NCBI RefSeq assembly: GCF_001544695.2
Contig: NZ_FCOM02000001.1
Span: 496,001-560,000, forward strand
Origin: Caballeronia arvi
GTDB lineage: Bacteria > Pseudomonadota > Gammaproteobacteria > Burkholderiales > Burkholderiaceae
Direction of reading: 5' to 3'
DNA: 64,000 nt
Shown: positions 43,618 through 53,007 of the stretch, piece by piece
Layout of the letters: each line of letters begins with the position of its first letter
Numbering within the stretch: the stretch's first letter is position 1
Notes under the pieces: model-generated
Databases searched by the model: none
What the model was told of the DNA's origin: nothing
The model's input: only the letters and a program-made list of their open reading frames with translations
Made by a program: the position numbers and the translations under genes

Positions 43618-44739
43618 TTATGCGCACAGGTCCGCGAGCGGATGCATCTCTTTACGCCACGGAGATGAGAGAAAGTGCTGCACGCGCTCGGCGCGCACTT
43701 CGGCGAGCGTCGTCGGCGCGAAACGAGGCCGCTGATCTTTGTCGATAATGAGCGCACGCACGCCTTCGACGAAATCGCCGTCGTCGATCGCGCGATACAC
43801 GACGCCCAGCTCCGTGCGAAAGCAATCCGCAAGGGACATCTGACGGCCGCGCAGGAGCGCGTGATACGTCACCTCGAGCATCGTCGGCGAATGGCTTTGG
43901 AGCGTGGCGAGCGTCGCGTGCGACCATTCGTTGTCCGCATCGGCGGCGAGCGACGCCGCGATGCGTTCCGCGCCGCCCGTCGCGCACGCGGTGAAATGAC
44001 GCCTGATCTGCGCGCGGAGTTCGTCGAGCGGCGCGTGGCGCTCGATATTCGCGCTCGGCACGAACACGCGCTTCAACTGCGTCATTGCATCTTGCGCGTC
44101 GTTCCAGCGCACCGTTTCGAGACGCTCGATGAAGCCGCGCAGCCATGTCGACGGTACGCATTCATCGGCGAGCCCGATGCGCTTCGCATCCGCGCCCGAC
44201 AGACTCGCCCCGGTCAGGCCGACGTACAGCGCGAGATCGCGCGGCAGCGCGCGCAGGAAGTGCGTCGCGCCGACATCCGGCAGGAGTCCGATGCGCGTTT
44301 CGGGCATCGCCATGCGCGTGCGCTCCGTCGCGATGCGCAGCGCCGCGCCTTGCGCGAGCCCCATGCCGCCGCCCATTACGATGCCGTCCATCAGCGCGAT
44401 GACCGGCTTCGCGAAACGATGAATCGTGTAATCGAGCCTATATTCGTCGATGAAAAATTTCAGCCACGGCGTCGCGTGATGCGGATCGTTGCGCGCGGTG
44501 TGATACAGCTTGCGCACGTCGCCGCCTGCACAAAATGCTTTGTCCCCGGCGCCGCGTAAAACGACCGCGAGGATGGCATCGTCCTCGGCGCAGGTGGCGA
44601 AACAATCGGCGAGCAGCGCGATCATGTCGTGCGACAGCGCATTCATCGCATGCGGCCGGTCGAGCGTGACGATCGCCACGCGATTGACGATTTCGAAGCC
44701 GACTTCCGGCGCGGCGCGCAACAGTCCTTGCGTGCTCAT
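43618..44739 (-). CDS. 3-hydroxyisobutyryl-CoA hydrolase-type crotonase
   Basis: A 373-residue crotonase-fold protein, longer than enoyl-CoA hydratases (about 260) and matching HIBCH. It has the oxyanion regions FCAGGDVRKLYH and MDGIVMGGGMGLAQGAALRIATERTRMAMPETRIGLLPDVGATHFL, and the C-terminal FVEGVRALIIDKDQRPRFAP typical of HIBCH. The reaction would be hydrolysis of 3-hydroxyisobutyryl-CoA in valine degradation. Three bases separate it from the upstream acyl-CoA synthetase gene. An enoyl-CoA isomerase role is less likely. Confidence 0.92.
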   Translation of the reverse strand: MSTQGLLRAAPEVGFEIVNRVAIVTLDRPHAMNALSHDMIALLADCFATCAEDDAILAVVLRGAGDKAFCAGGDVRKLYHTARNDPHHATPWLKFFIDEYRLDYTIHRFAKPVIALMDGIVMGGGMGLAQGAALRIATERTRMAMPETRIGLLPDVGATHFLRALPRDLALYVGLTGASLSGADAKRIGLADECVPSTWLRGFIERLETVRWNDAQDAMTQLKRVFVPSANIERHAPLDELRAQIRRHFTACATGGAERIAASLAADADNEWSHATLATLQSHSPTMLEVTYHALLRGRQMSLADCFRTELGVVYRAIDDGDFVEGVRALIIDKDQRPRFAPTTLAEVRAERVQHFLSSPWRKEMHPLADLCA

Positions 44740-44742
44740 GCG

Positions 44743-46449
44743 TCAGTCCGCCTTGCTCGTTTGACGCAGCTCCGGAAAATCCTCTTCCCAGAACTCGAAC
44801 TCGCCGCGCGCGCCGGCTTCCGTGCGCGCCGCTTCCTGCCTGCGCAGATCGACGCGGCGGATCTTGCCGGAAATCGTCTTCGGCAATTCCGCGAATTCCA
44901 GCCGGCGGATGCGCTTGTACGGCGCGAGCCGCTCGCGCGAGAACGCGAACACGCTCTTCGCGAGCTCCGGTCCGATGGTGTAGCCGTGACGCAGCGTGAC
45001 GAACGCCTTCGGCACCGAAAGACGCAGCGGATCGGGGCTCGGCACGACAGCCGCTTCCGCGATCGCATCGTGTTCGATCAGCACGCTCTCCAGCTCGAAC
45101 GGGCTCAACCGGTAATCCGACGACTTGAACACGTCGTCTGCGCGGCCGACATAGACGAAGTAACCGTCCGCGCCGCGCGCCGCCACGTCGGAGGTGCGAT
45201 AGAAACCGCCGCGCATCGCGTTTTCGGTGGCCTTCGGATTGCCGGCGTATCCGGTCATCAGGCCGAGCGGCGGCGGATCGAGCACGAGCGCGATCTCGCC
45301 CTCCTCCGCAGCGTTTCCGTCCGGGTCGAGCAACGCCACTCGGTAACCCGGCAACGGACGGCCCATCGAACCCGGCACGAGCCGCTGGCCCGGCGTGTTG
45401 GCGATCTGCGCGGTGGTTTCGGTCTGCCCGTAGCCGTCGCGGATCGACAAGCCCCACGCGGCCTGCACGCGCTCGATGATCTCGGGATTCAGCGGCTCGC
45501 CCGCGCCGACGATCTCGCGCAGCTTCACGTCATACGACGCGAGCGGCTCCTGCACGAGCATGCGCCACACGGTCGGCGGCGCGCACAGCGTGGTGACTTC
45601 GTGCTTCACGAGCGCATCGAGCGTGCGCGCCGCGTCGAAGCGGCTGAAGTTGTAGATGAACACGCACGCCTGCGCATTCCACGGCGCGAAGAAGCAGCTC
45701 CACGCGTGCTTCGCCCAGCCGGGCGAGCTGATGTTCCAGTGCACGTCGCCGGGTTGCAGGCCGATCCAGTACATCGTCGACAAATGGCCGACCGGATAGC
45801 TCTGATGCGTATGCGCGACCAGCTTCGGCTTCGACGTCGTGCCCGATGTGAAGTACAGCAGATACGGATCGTTCGCGTTCGTTTCGGCATCCGAATTAAA
45901 TTCCGACGATGCCTCATAAGCGGCTTCGTAGGCAAGCCAGCCTTCTTTCTCGTCGCCCACCGCGATGCGCAGGCCGGGCACGTCGATACCATCGAACTTC
46001 TGCGTCTCCGCTGCATCGACGATCACATGTTGCACGCCGCCGAGCGCGATGCGGTCGCGCAAGTCCGCGTTCGCGAGCTGCGTCGTCGCGGGCAGGACGA
46101 TGGCGCCGAGCTTCATCGCGGCGAGCATCGTTTCCCATAGCTCGACGCGATTCGGCAGCATCAGCAGAATGCGCTCGCCGCGCCGCACGTTCAGCGCGCG
46201 CAAATGATTCGCGACGCGCGCGGAACGCTCGCTCATCTGCGCGAACGAGAGACGCGTCTCGTCGCCGCTTTCGTTCACGATATGCAGCGCGGGCGCATCG
46301 TTGCCGCGCGCCATCGGATCGAAATAATCGAGCGCCCAGTTGAAGCGATCGAGCACTGGCCACTCGAACTCGCGATACGCGGTGTCGTAATCCGTGCGAT
46401 GCGCAAACAGAAAATCTCGTGCTTCGATGAATGCCTGGGCTCGATTCAT
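44743..46449 (-). CDS. AMP-dependent acyl-CoA synthetase
   Basis: A 568-residue ANL-family ligase activating a carboxylic acid via acyl-AMP. The P-loop is LLYFTSGTTSKPK; other motifs are GYGQTETTAQIA, YRTSDVAARGADGYFVYVGRADDVFKSSDYRLSPFELES and the catalytic lysine loop LPKTISGKIRR. ATG 46449 with GGAG five bases upstream is used. The pattern is like medium-chain or acetyl/propionyl-type synthetases that also act on branched acids. It is in the middle of the operon with an acyl-CoA dehydrogenase and HIBCH-like enzyme, suggesting entry of a short branched acid. Confidence 0.93.
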   Translation of the reverse strand: MNRAQAFIEARDFLFAHRTDYDTAYREFEWPVLDRFNWALDYFDPMARGNDAPALHIVNESGDETRLSFAQMSERSARVANHLRALNVRRGERILLMLPNRVELWETMLAAMKLGAIVLPATTQLANADLRDRIALGGVQHVIVDAAETQKFDGIDVPGLRIAVGDEKEGWLAYEAAYEASSEFNSDAETNANDPYLLYFTSGTTSKPKLVAHTHQSYPVGHLSTMYWIGLQPGDVHWNISSPGWAKHAWSCFFAPWNAQACVFIYNFSRFDAARTLDALVKHEVTTLCAPPTVWRMLVQEPLASYDVKLREIVGAGEPLNPEIIERVQAAWGLSIRDGYGQTETTAQIANTPGQRLVPGSMGRPLPGYRVALLDPDGNAAEEGEIALVLDPPPLGLMTGYAGNPKATENAMRGGFYRTSDVAARGADGYFVYVGRADDVFKSSDYRLSPFELESVLIEHDAIAEAAVVPSPDPLRLSVPKAFVTLRHGYTIGPELAKSVFAFSRERLAPYKRIRRLEFAELPKTISGKIRRVDLRRQEAARTEAGARGEFEFWEEDFPELRQTSKAD

Positions 46450-46478
46450 TGCGTCTCCGTATCGTTTTTGTGTACCGG

Positions 46479-47615
46479 TCAAACGTTGCGCGCGATCACC
46501 ATCCGTTGCACTTCGCTCGTGCCTTCATAAATCTGCGTGATGCGCGCATCGCGATAGTGACGCTCCACCGGATAGTCCTGCAAGTAGCCGTAGCCGCCGT
46601 GAATCTGGATCGCATCGGAACATACGCGCTCTGCCATTTCCGATGCATACAGCTTCGCCTGCGACGCCTCCGACAAACACGGCACGCCTTCCGTGCGCAT
46701 ACGTGCCGCGTGATGGATCAAAAGGCGCGCGGCGTTGATTTGCGTCTGCATGTCGGCGAGCATGTTCGCGACCGACTGATGCTCCTGGATCGGCTTGCCG
46801 AACTGCACGCGCTCCTTCGCATACGCGCGCGATGCATCGAAAGCCGCGCGCGCGATGCCGAGCGCCTGCGCCGCAATGCCGATGCGCCCGCCTTCCAGAT
46901 TCGACAACGCGATCTTCAGGCCCTCGCCGCGCTTGCCGAGCAGGTTCGCGGCGGGAATCGCACAATCGTCGAAGGTGATCGGACAGGTGTCGGAGGCGCG
47001 GATGCCGAGCTTGTGCTCCGGCGCGCCGACGTTGAAGCCGGGCGTATTCGTCGGCACGATGAACGCCGAGATGCCGCGCTTGCCCTGCTCCGGATCGGTG
47101 ACCGCGAAAACGATCGCCACGCCCGCGCGCTTGCCGTTGGTCACGAACTGCTTGCTGCCCGAAAGCACCCACGTGCCGTCTTTTTCGACGGCGCGCACGC
47201 GCAGGTTGTTCGCCTCGGAGCCTGCCTGCGGCTCGGTCAGACAGAACGCGCCGATGATCTCGCCGCTCGCGAGCTTCGGCAGCCATTCGGCCTTTTGCGC
47301 GTCGCTGCCGTACGCGAGGATCGGCCCGCAGCCGACGGAGTTGTGCACGCTCATCAGCGTCGCGCAGGACGCGCAGCCGGCAGCGATTTCTTCCATCGCG
47401 AGCGCGTAGGCGGTGTAGTCGCTGAACGTGCCGCCGAGTTCGGCGGGCACGATCATGCCGAGCAGGCCGAGCTCGCCGAGCTGCTTCACGACGGCGTCGG
47501 GTATGGCGCAGTCCTTGTCCCACTGGCCCGCGTTCGGCGCGAGCACTTCGGTGGCGAACTGGCGAGCCGCGTCGCGGATCATGCGCTGCTCTTCGGTGAG
47601 GAAAGCGTCGATCAT
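46479..47615 (-). CDS. Acyl-CoA dehydrogenase (short/branched-chain type)
   Basis: A 378-residue flavoenzyme. It shows [77 protein letters not shown] with the catalytic glutamate. It resembles butyryl-, isobutyryl- or 2-methylbutyryl-CoA dehydrogenases. Together with the downstream HIBCH-type hydrolase it fits isobutyryl-CoA oxidation in valine breakdown. First gene of the operon and divergent from an AraC regulator; its ribosome site is weak. Confidence 0.94.
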   Translation of the reverse strand: MIDAFLTEEQRMIRDAARQFATEVLAPNAGQWDKDCAIPDAVVKQLGELGLLGMIVPAELGGTFSDYTAYALAMEEIAAGCASCATLMSVHNSVGCGPILAYGSDAQKAEWLPKLASGEIIGAFCLTEPQAGSEANNLRVRAVEKDGTWVLSGSKQFVTNGKRAGVAIVFAVTDPEQGKRGISAFIVPTNTPGFNVGAPEHKLGIRASDTCPITFDDCAIPAANLLGKRGEGLKIALSNLEGGRIGIAAQALGIARAAFDASRAYAKERVQFGKPIQEHQSVANMLADMQTQINAARLLIHHAARMRTEGVPCLSEASQAKLYASEMAERVCSDAIQIHGGYGYLQDYPVERHYRDARITQIYEGTSEVQRMVIARNV

Positions 47616-47741
47616 GTTTCGATTTCAGGTGATTGAGTTGTGGCGGCTTCCGGGCATCGATCGGATACACTTTCTCGCCGCCATCGGACGGGCGGATGGG
47701 CCGTCTGGGCACGAGTCTAGGCAATCGCCGGACATTAGCCG

Positions 47742-48806
47742 ATGCCCAAAACGATCACGCTAACTGAGCGCTTTGGCCACCTAGTGACAACCCCAACTCA
47801 CGGACGCAACATCGAGCGCGACTCGATTTCGGTCAGTCTCGTCGAAGCCGCGCTGCACTGCGCCGAGGCCCGCGGCGTCGCGCGCGAGGGCTTGCTGGCC
47901 GCCGCGGGCATCGCGCCGGCGACACTCGATTCGCCGCGCGCACGCGTGTCGCCGGTGCAATACGGCAAGCTGTGGAACGCCACCGCCGATGCGCTCGACG
48001 ACGAGTTCTTCGGCCAGGACGCGCACCCGATGCGCCGCGGCAGCTTCGTGCTCCTGTGTCATGCGGCGCTCTCCGCACGCGACGGCGCGCAGGCGCTCGC
48101 GCGCATCGCGAACTTCCTGCGCCTCGTGCTCGACGATCTGACCTTCACGCCCGACATCGACGACAAGCGCGTGCGCATCTGGCTCGACGACAAAGCCACG
48201 CCCAAAACGATGTTCGCCTACGCGACCGGCTTCATCCTCGTGTATGGGTTGTTGTGCTGGCTGGTCGGGCGGCGCATTCCGGTGCTCGCGGCGCATCTGC
48301 GCTGTCCGGAACCGCAGGCGAGCGACGAATACCGGCTCATGTTCTGCGACGACCTGCGCTTTCACGCGCCGCGCTCGTTCGTCGATTTATCGGCCGACTG
48401 CGCGGCGCTGCCGGTCGTGCAGACGGGCACGACGCTCAGGCGCTTCCTGCGCGACGCGCCGGCGAACTTCATCGTGAAATATCGCAATCCGGATTCGCTC
48501 GCGGCGCGCATCAAGGCGCGCCTGAAGCAGACCGCGCCGACGGACTGGCCCGAAGCCGAGAACATCGCGGCGGCGCTGAACATGGCGGAGGCGACGCTGC
48601 GGCGGCGCCTCAAGCAGGAAGGGCTGACGTATCAGACGATCAAGGACGCGCTGAGACGCGATCTCGCGATCGCGCGCCTCGCGCACACGCAGGAAACGAT
48701 TCCGCAGATCGCCGATGCGCTCGGCTTCGCGGAACCGAGCGCATTCCGGCGGGCTTTTCGAAAGTGGACGGGCGTGCGCCCCGCCGATTACCGTCGCGAG
48801 GGCTGA
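47742..48806 (+). CDS. AraC family transcriptional regulator
   Basis: A 354-residue regulator with an N-terminal 'arabinose-binding-like' effector domain (about residues 25-215) and a C-terminal pair of helix-turn-helix motifs (NIAAALNMAEATLRRRLKQEGLTYQTIKDALRRDLAIARLAHTQETIPQIADALGFAEPSAFRRAFRKWTGVRPADYR). It resembles OruR/ArgR-type AraC proteins. It is divergent from the acyl-CoA dehydrogenase operon, its likely target. The start ATG has no clear ribosome site, so the first residues are uncertain. Confidence 0.92.
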   Translation: MPKTITLTERFGHLVTTPTHGRNIERDSISVSLVEAALHCAEARGVAREGLLAAAGIAPATLDSPRARVSPVQYGKLWNATADALDDEFFGQDAHPMRRGSFVLLCHAALSARDGAQALARIANFLRLVLDDLTFTPDIDDKRVRIWLDDKATPKTMFAYATGFILVYGLLCWLVGRRIPVLAAHLRCPEPQASDEYRLMFCDDLRFHAPRSFVDLSADCAALPVVQTGTTLRRFLRDAPANFIVKYRNPDSLAARIKARLKQTAPTDWPEAENIAAALNMAEATLRRRLKQEGLTYQTIKDALRRDLAIARLAHTQETIPQIADALGFAEPSAFRRAFRKWTGVRPADYRREG

Positions 48807-48880
48807 CTGCGCGCGTTTCCCGGGACTGCTATATTGAATCGACGATGATGATTCGTTGACTTCGCATCACGGAGCGCACC

Positions 48881-49042
48881 ATGAAGAAAGCCAACCGAGA
48901 GGAACGTTCGAAGCAGGCTGAGCCGCATGCGCAGAACGAAGAGGATTTGCTCGATGAAGCGCTGGAAGAGACCTTCCCCGCGAGCGATCCGATTGCAGTG
49001 CATCCCGAGCGCGAACCCTTGAAGGACGTCAAGAAGAAGTAA
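48881..49042 (+). CDS. 53-residue acidic protein with FPASDP motif
   Basis: A small, highly charged protein (MKKANREERSKQAEPHAQNE, then LLDEALEETFPASDPIAVH, ending DVKKK). The ETFPASDPIA motif recurs in many small proteobacterial proteins of unknown function. GGAG lies six bases before the ATG. Its stop ends one base before the stop codon of the convergent HTH/coiled-coil gene. Confidence 0.7.
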   Translation: MKKANREERSKQAEPHAQNEEDLLDEALEETFPASDPIAVHPEREPLKDVKKK

Positions 49043-49714
49043 TCATTCGCCTAGTTCGGGCTCGTCCGGGCTCGACAGCAGCGCCACCAGTTTCTCGACA
49101 TGCTGATGTAACAGCTTCACGTGCTTGTCGATCTGTTCGAGACGACCGGTCAGATCGGCCTTCGCCGCTTCGCTCATGCGATCCGAGGCGAGCAGGTCAT
49201 CGACTTTCGGCTGCATGCCTTCGACCTGCAGCAGCCCGAGCTGACGCTCCATGCGGCGCAAATCCTGCGACAGCAATTCGCGATTCTTACGGAAGAGCAA
49301 CTCGCGGCGGTTCAGTTCGGCCTGTTGCTGGGCGAGATCGGCGACGCGGCGCGTCGCCTCGGTTTGCGAAAGCAGCGGCTCCGGGCCGCGCAGCACCGAG
49401 CGCTTCGGCGCAGGATGGGCCGTGCCGCGAAACACGGCCATCGGCGTTTCTTCGTCCATCGCGCGCTGCACGTCGGGCGGGACTTCGTCGCTGTCGCGGC
49501 GTTCGTCCATCCAGTGCGGCGGCAGGCCCGTGACGAGCTCGATGCCGCGCACGAACTCCTCATTGAAGTCGCGCTGACCGGCGACGATGAGCTTCATGAA
49601 CGTCGGCGAGAAGTTCATCATGCGCGCGAGGCGTCCAGCGCCTCCCGGCGAGCCGACCAGAACGTTCAGGTTGGCTCGCCAGACAAGAAACAGCGTTTCG
49701 TCGAAATCTTCCAT
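49043..49714 (-). CDS. Helix-turn-helix/coiled-coil protein, unknown role
   Basis: A 223-residue protein. Residues about 1-72 look like a repressor-type helical DNA-binding domain (GGAGRLARMMNFSPTFMKLIVAGQRDFNEEFVRGIELVTGLPPHWMDE), of the phage/XRE kind. A linker with RGTAHPAPKRS follows, and residues about 115-215 form a long coiled coil (QQQAELNRRELLFRKNRELLSQDLRRMERQL). ATG 49714 with GGAG seven bases upstream is preferred over an earlier in-frame start. It could be an oligomeric DNA-binding protein; no target is evident. Confidence 0.72.
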   Translation of the reverse strand: MEDFDETLFLVWRANLNVLVGSPGGAGRLARMMNFSPTFMKLIVAGQRDFNEEFVRGIELVTGLPPHWMDERRDSDEVPPDVQRAMDEETPMAVFRGTAHPAPKRSVLRGPEPLLSQTEATRRVADLAQQQAELNRRELLFRKNRELLSQDLRRMERQLGLLQVEGMQPKVDDLLASDRMSEAAKADLTGRLEQIDKHVKLLHQHVEKLVALLSSPDEPELGE

Positions 49715-49932
49715 GAACTGGCTCCACGCAGACCGACGCGCCCGAATGTGCGCACCGGCGTTGCGCGCGGCGGCTGCGCGCGCATGCATATCCGGTTCCC
49801 GCGCTTCTCTCGTGTGATCGTGCACCGTGGCCGGTGCGTCGCCTACATACCGCATAAAACACCATACTACCTTCATCGGCAAGGGATGCGGACGGCGGCC
49901 GTGTCGCCGTCATCCGCACGCCGCCAGCCAAT

Positions 49933-51228
49933 TCAGGGCTCGTTGCGCAGATAGCCTTCCTTGCTCGGATCGAGCATGCGCCAGGAGACGATCAGCGAGA
50001 TCGCGCACATCAGCGTCACGTACCAGAAGAACGTGGATTCGCTGCCGATCGACTTCAGCTTCAGGGCGACGAATTCCGCCGAGCCGCCGAACACCGCATT
50101 GGCGACCGCATACGAGAGGCCGACGCCCAGCGCGCGCACTTCCGGCGGGAACATTTCCGCCTTGATGAGACCGCTGATCGACGTGTAGAAGCTCACGATC
50201 GCGAGCGCCGCGACCACCAGCACGAAGGCCATGACCGGGCTCGTCACGGTGGAGAGCGCGTGCAGCAGCGGCACCGTGCAGATCGTCGCGAGGCCGCCGA
50301 ACCAGAGCATCGACGCACGGCGCCCGATGCGGTCCGACAACGCTCCGAACAACGGCTGCAACAGCATATAGACGAAGAGCGCGGCGGTCATCACGTTGCT
50401 GGCGGTCTTTGCGTGCATGCCGGCCGTGTTGACCAGGTACTTCTGCATGTAGGTCGTGAAGGTGTAGAAAATCAGCGAGCCGCCCGCCGTGAAACCGACC
50501 ACGGTCATGAACGCGCCCTTGTGCTGCAGCAGGCCCTTGAGCGTGCCCGCTTCCTTGCGATCGCGCGTTTCGGCGGTCGAGGTTTCGTCGAGCGAACGAC
50601 GCAGATACAGGGAAACCAGCGCCGCGCACGCGCCGATGAAGAACGGAACGCGCCAGCCCCACGCCTTCAGCTCTTCCGTCGACAGGAACAGTTGCAGGAC
50701 CACGAGCACGAGAAGCGCGGCGAGCTGCCCGCCGATCAGCGTCACGTACTGGAAGGACGCGAAGAAGCCGCGACGTCCGCGCAGCGCGACTTCACTCATG
50801 TAGGTCGCGCTCGTGCCGTATTCGCCGCCCACCGACAAACCCTGGAACAGGCGCGCGATCAGCAGCAGGAACGGCGCCCACGCGCCGATCGACGCGTAGG
50901 TCGGCAGGAAGGTGATGACGAGCGAGCCGCCGCACATCATCAGGACGGAGATCATCATCGCGTTGCGGCGGCCGTGCTTGTCGGCGATGCGGCCGAACAG
51001 CCAGCCGCCGATCGGGCGCATCAGGAAGCCTGCCGCGAACACCCCCGCTGTGTTCAGGAGTTGCACGGTCGGATTGCCGCCCGGAAAAAACGCCGCCGAA
51101 AAATACAGCGCGAGGAACGAGTAGATATAGAAATCGAACCACTCGACGAGGTTGCCCGACGAGGCGCCGACGATAGCGAAAACGCGGCGCCGGGTGTCCT
51201 CGGGGGAATAAGCGTGAATGTCGGTCAT
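49933..51228 (-). CDS. MFS metabolite:H+ symporter (KgtP-like)
   Basis: A 431-residue twelve-helix transporter of the metabolite:H+ symporter branch (KgtP, ProP, ShiA). It has [27 protein letters not shown] in helix 1, the MFS motif [14 protein letters not shown], and [29 protein letters not shown]. The closest known function is 2-oxoglutarate or another dicarboxylate uptake. ATG 51228 gives the conserved start; there is no strong ribosome site. It ends [12 protein letters not shown]. Confidence 0.92.
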   Translation of the reverse strand: MTDIHAYSPEDTRRRVFAIVGASSGNLVEWFDFYIYSFLALYFSAAFFPGGNPTVQLLNTAGVFAAGFLMRPIGGWLFGRIADKHGRRNAMMISVLMMCGGSLVITFLPTYASIGAWAPFLLLIARLFQGLSVGGEYGTSATYMSEVALRGRRGFFASFQYVTLIGGQLAALLVLVVLQLFLSTEELKAWGWRVPFFIGACAALVSLYLRRSLDETSTAETRDRKEAGTLKGLLQHKGAFMTVVGFTAGGSLIFYTFTTYMQKYLVNTAGMHAKTASNVMTAALFVYMLLQPLFGALSDRIGRRASMLWFGGLATICTVPLLHALSTVTSPVMAFVLVVAALAIVSFYTSISGLIKAEMFPPEVRALGVGLSYAVANAVFGGSAEFVALKLKSIGSESTFFWYVTLMCAISLIVSWRMLDPSKEGYLRNEP

Positions 51229-51557
51229 GTTGTTTCTGGGCTCTTGGTCACTGTCTGGATGGCGTTTGCCGGGGCTCGTGACCCCGGTGCGAGCGCTCTT
51301 GGCGGCGTTCGGGCGCAAGTTTATACGACGGTTCGGCAGAGAGCGCGCGCTCGTGGCATGCGAAATTTCGTGCCGGCCGTTTTGCGGCGATGGCGTCCGG
51401 CGCTCGCTCAGGCCTGTCGTTACAGCATTCCACTGCGGTTTGCAGGCTTGTGGTGCGCCCCGGTCGCAGTCGTGCTAAGTAATTACCCTTAGTCGAGATT
51501 TCGCCGACTATTTATCGATAAAGTCTCGGGATCACGATTCGCATCGACGAGGACCGT
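51229..51557. other. Divergent intergenic region with palindrome TTTATCGATAAA
   Basis: These 329 bases hold no gene I can support. An AT-rich stretch (51470-51525) before the DUF2891 gene contains the perfect 12-bp palindrome TTTATCGATAAA at 51511-51522, 35 bases before the ATG, flanked by GAC and GTC. It may be an operator or part of the promoter. Nothing else stands out. Confidence 0.4.
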
Positions 51558-52580
51558 ATGAATCCGCATCAACCGATCACGCTAGACGCCGCGCTCGCGT
51601 CGAAGTTCGCGCAGGTCGCGCTCGGCCACCTGACGCGCGAATATCCGAACAAGCTCGATCACGTAATGGCGGGCGAAGCCGACGTGCAAAGCCCGCGCGC
51701 GCTGCATCCGATCTTCTATGGCAGCTTCGACTGGCATTCCTGCGTGCACGGCTACTGGCTGATCGCGCGCCTTTACGACCGCTTTCCCGGCTTGCCCGAG
51801 GCAGAGCGTAGCCGCGCGGTGATCGACGCGCATTTCACCGATGCGAACGTCGCGGCCGAAGTCGCCTATCTGCAGCGCCCCGCCGCGCGCGGTTTCGAGC
51901 GGCCCTACGGCTGGGCGTGGCTGCTCGCGCTCGCGGGTCAGCTTCGCTCGATGCAGTCCGACGCAGGCGCGCGCTGGGCCCGCACGCTCCAGCCGCTCGC
52001 CGATGCCTTCGTCGCGCGCTTCGAGGAATTCCTGCCGAAATCGACGTATCCGCTGCGCGTCGGCACGCACTTCAACATGGCGTTCGCGCTGACGCTGGCG
52101 ATCGGCTATGCGCGCGTCGCGCGGAACGCGGACTTCGAGCGCCTGCTGAGCGAGACGGCGCTGCGCTGGTTCGGGAAGGACGAAGGCTGCCAGGCGTGGG
52201 AGCCGGCGGGCGACGAATTCCTGTCGCCGTCGCTGATGGAAGCGGTGCTGATGCGCCACGTGCTGCCGGGCGACGGTTTCGTCGGCTGGTTCGACCGGTT
52301 CCTGCCGCGTATCGCGGCGCGCGAGCCCGCGACGCTCTTCACGCCCGCGACCGTCACCGACCGCAGCGACGGCAAGCTCGCGCATCTCGACGGACTGAAC
52401 CTCAGCCGCGCGTGGTGCCAGCGCACGATCGCGCGGGCGCTGCCGGCCGGCGATGCGCGCATCGCGGTGCTCGAAACCAGCGCCGGCGAACATCTGGCTT
52501 CGGGAATCGCGCATGTCGCGGGCGATTACATGGGCGAGCACTGGCTCGCGACGTTCGCGCTGCTCGCGCTCGAAGCATGA
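51558..52580 (+). CDS. DUF2891 family protein
   Basis: A 340-residue soluble protein matching DUF2891: SPRALHPIFYGSFDWHSCVHGYWLIARLYDRFP near the start, RPYGWAWLLALAGQL, THFNMAFALTLAIGYAR, WEPAGDEFLSPSLMEAVLMRHVLP and GLNLSRAWCQRTIARALP. The conserved His, Trp and Asp residues suggest an alpha/alpha-barrel enzyme similar to glycosidases or epimerases, but no activity is established. GAGGACC precedes the ATG. Confidence 0.92.
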   Translation: MNPHQPITLDAALASKFAQVALGHLTREYPNKLDHVMAGEADVQSPRALHPIFYGSFDWHSCVHGYWLIARLYDRFPGLPEAERSRAVIDAHFTDANVAAEVAYLQRPAARGFERPYGWAWLLALAGQLRSMQSDAGARWARTLQPLADAFVARFEEFLPKSTYPLRVGTHFNMAFALTLAIGYARVARNADFERLLSETALRWFGKDEGCQAWEPAGDEFLSPSLMEAVLMRHVLPGDGFVGWFDRFLPRIAAREPATLFTPATVTDRSDGKLAHLDGLNLSRAWCQRTIARALPAGDARIAVLETSAGEHLASGIAHVAGDYMGEHWLATFALLALEA

Positions 52581-52593
52581 AGCCGGAATCGCG

Positions 52594-52914
52594 TCAGACG
52601 CGCGGCTGAAACGCGATCACGCCCATGCCGATGAGCGCGATCGCCGCGCCCGTGAGATCCCACGCCGTCGGCCTGATGCGGTCGACGGCCCACAGCCACG
52701 CGATCGCCACTCCGATATACACGCCGCCGTACGCCGCATAGATGCGCCCCGCGGCGGTATCGTGCAGCGTCAGCAGCCACGCGAACAGCGCGAGCGACAG
52801 CGCGCCCGGCACGATGAGCCACGGCGAGCCGCCCGCCTTGAGCCATCGATAAGGGAAATAGCAGCCGGCGATCTCGGCGATGGCCGTGACGACATAGAGC
52901 GCAAATGTTTTCAT
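52594..52914 (-). CDS. YnfA/UPF0060 membrane protein
   Basis: A 106-residue four-helix membrane protein of the YnfA family, distantly similar to small multidrug resistance transporters. It has the conserved [37 protein letters not shown] and the end [10 protein letters not shown]. The second in-frame ATG gives the usual length; the first adds three residues. It is convergent with DUF2891 (13-base gap). Confidence 0.93.
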   Translation of the reverse strand: MKTFALYVVTAIAEIAGCYFPYRWLKAGGSPWLIVPGALSLALFAWLLTLHDTAAGRIYAAYGGVYIGVAIAWLWAVDRIRPTAWDLTGAAIALIGMGVIAFQPRV

Positions 52915-53007
52915 GACGCGCATTATCGGCGTTCGTGCGGCATGGCGCGGCGCGCGTGGTCTGGGACAATGACGCGCTTGCTTTTGCAGACCACCTCACA
53001 AGATCAA

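Noticed and set aside
51218..51478. 86-codon plus-strand frame upstream of the DUF2891 gene
   Set aside because: Overlaps the MFS start, no ribosome site, composition unlike a real protein.
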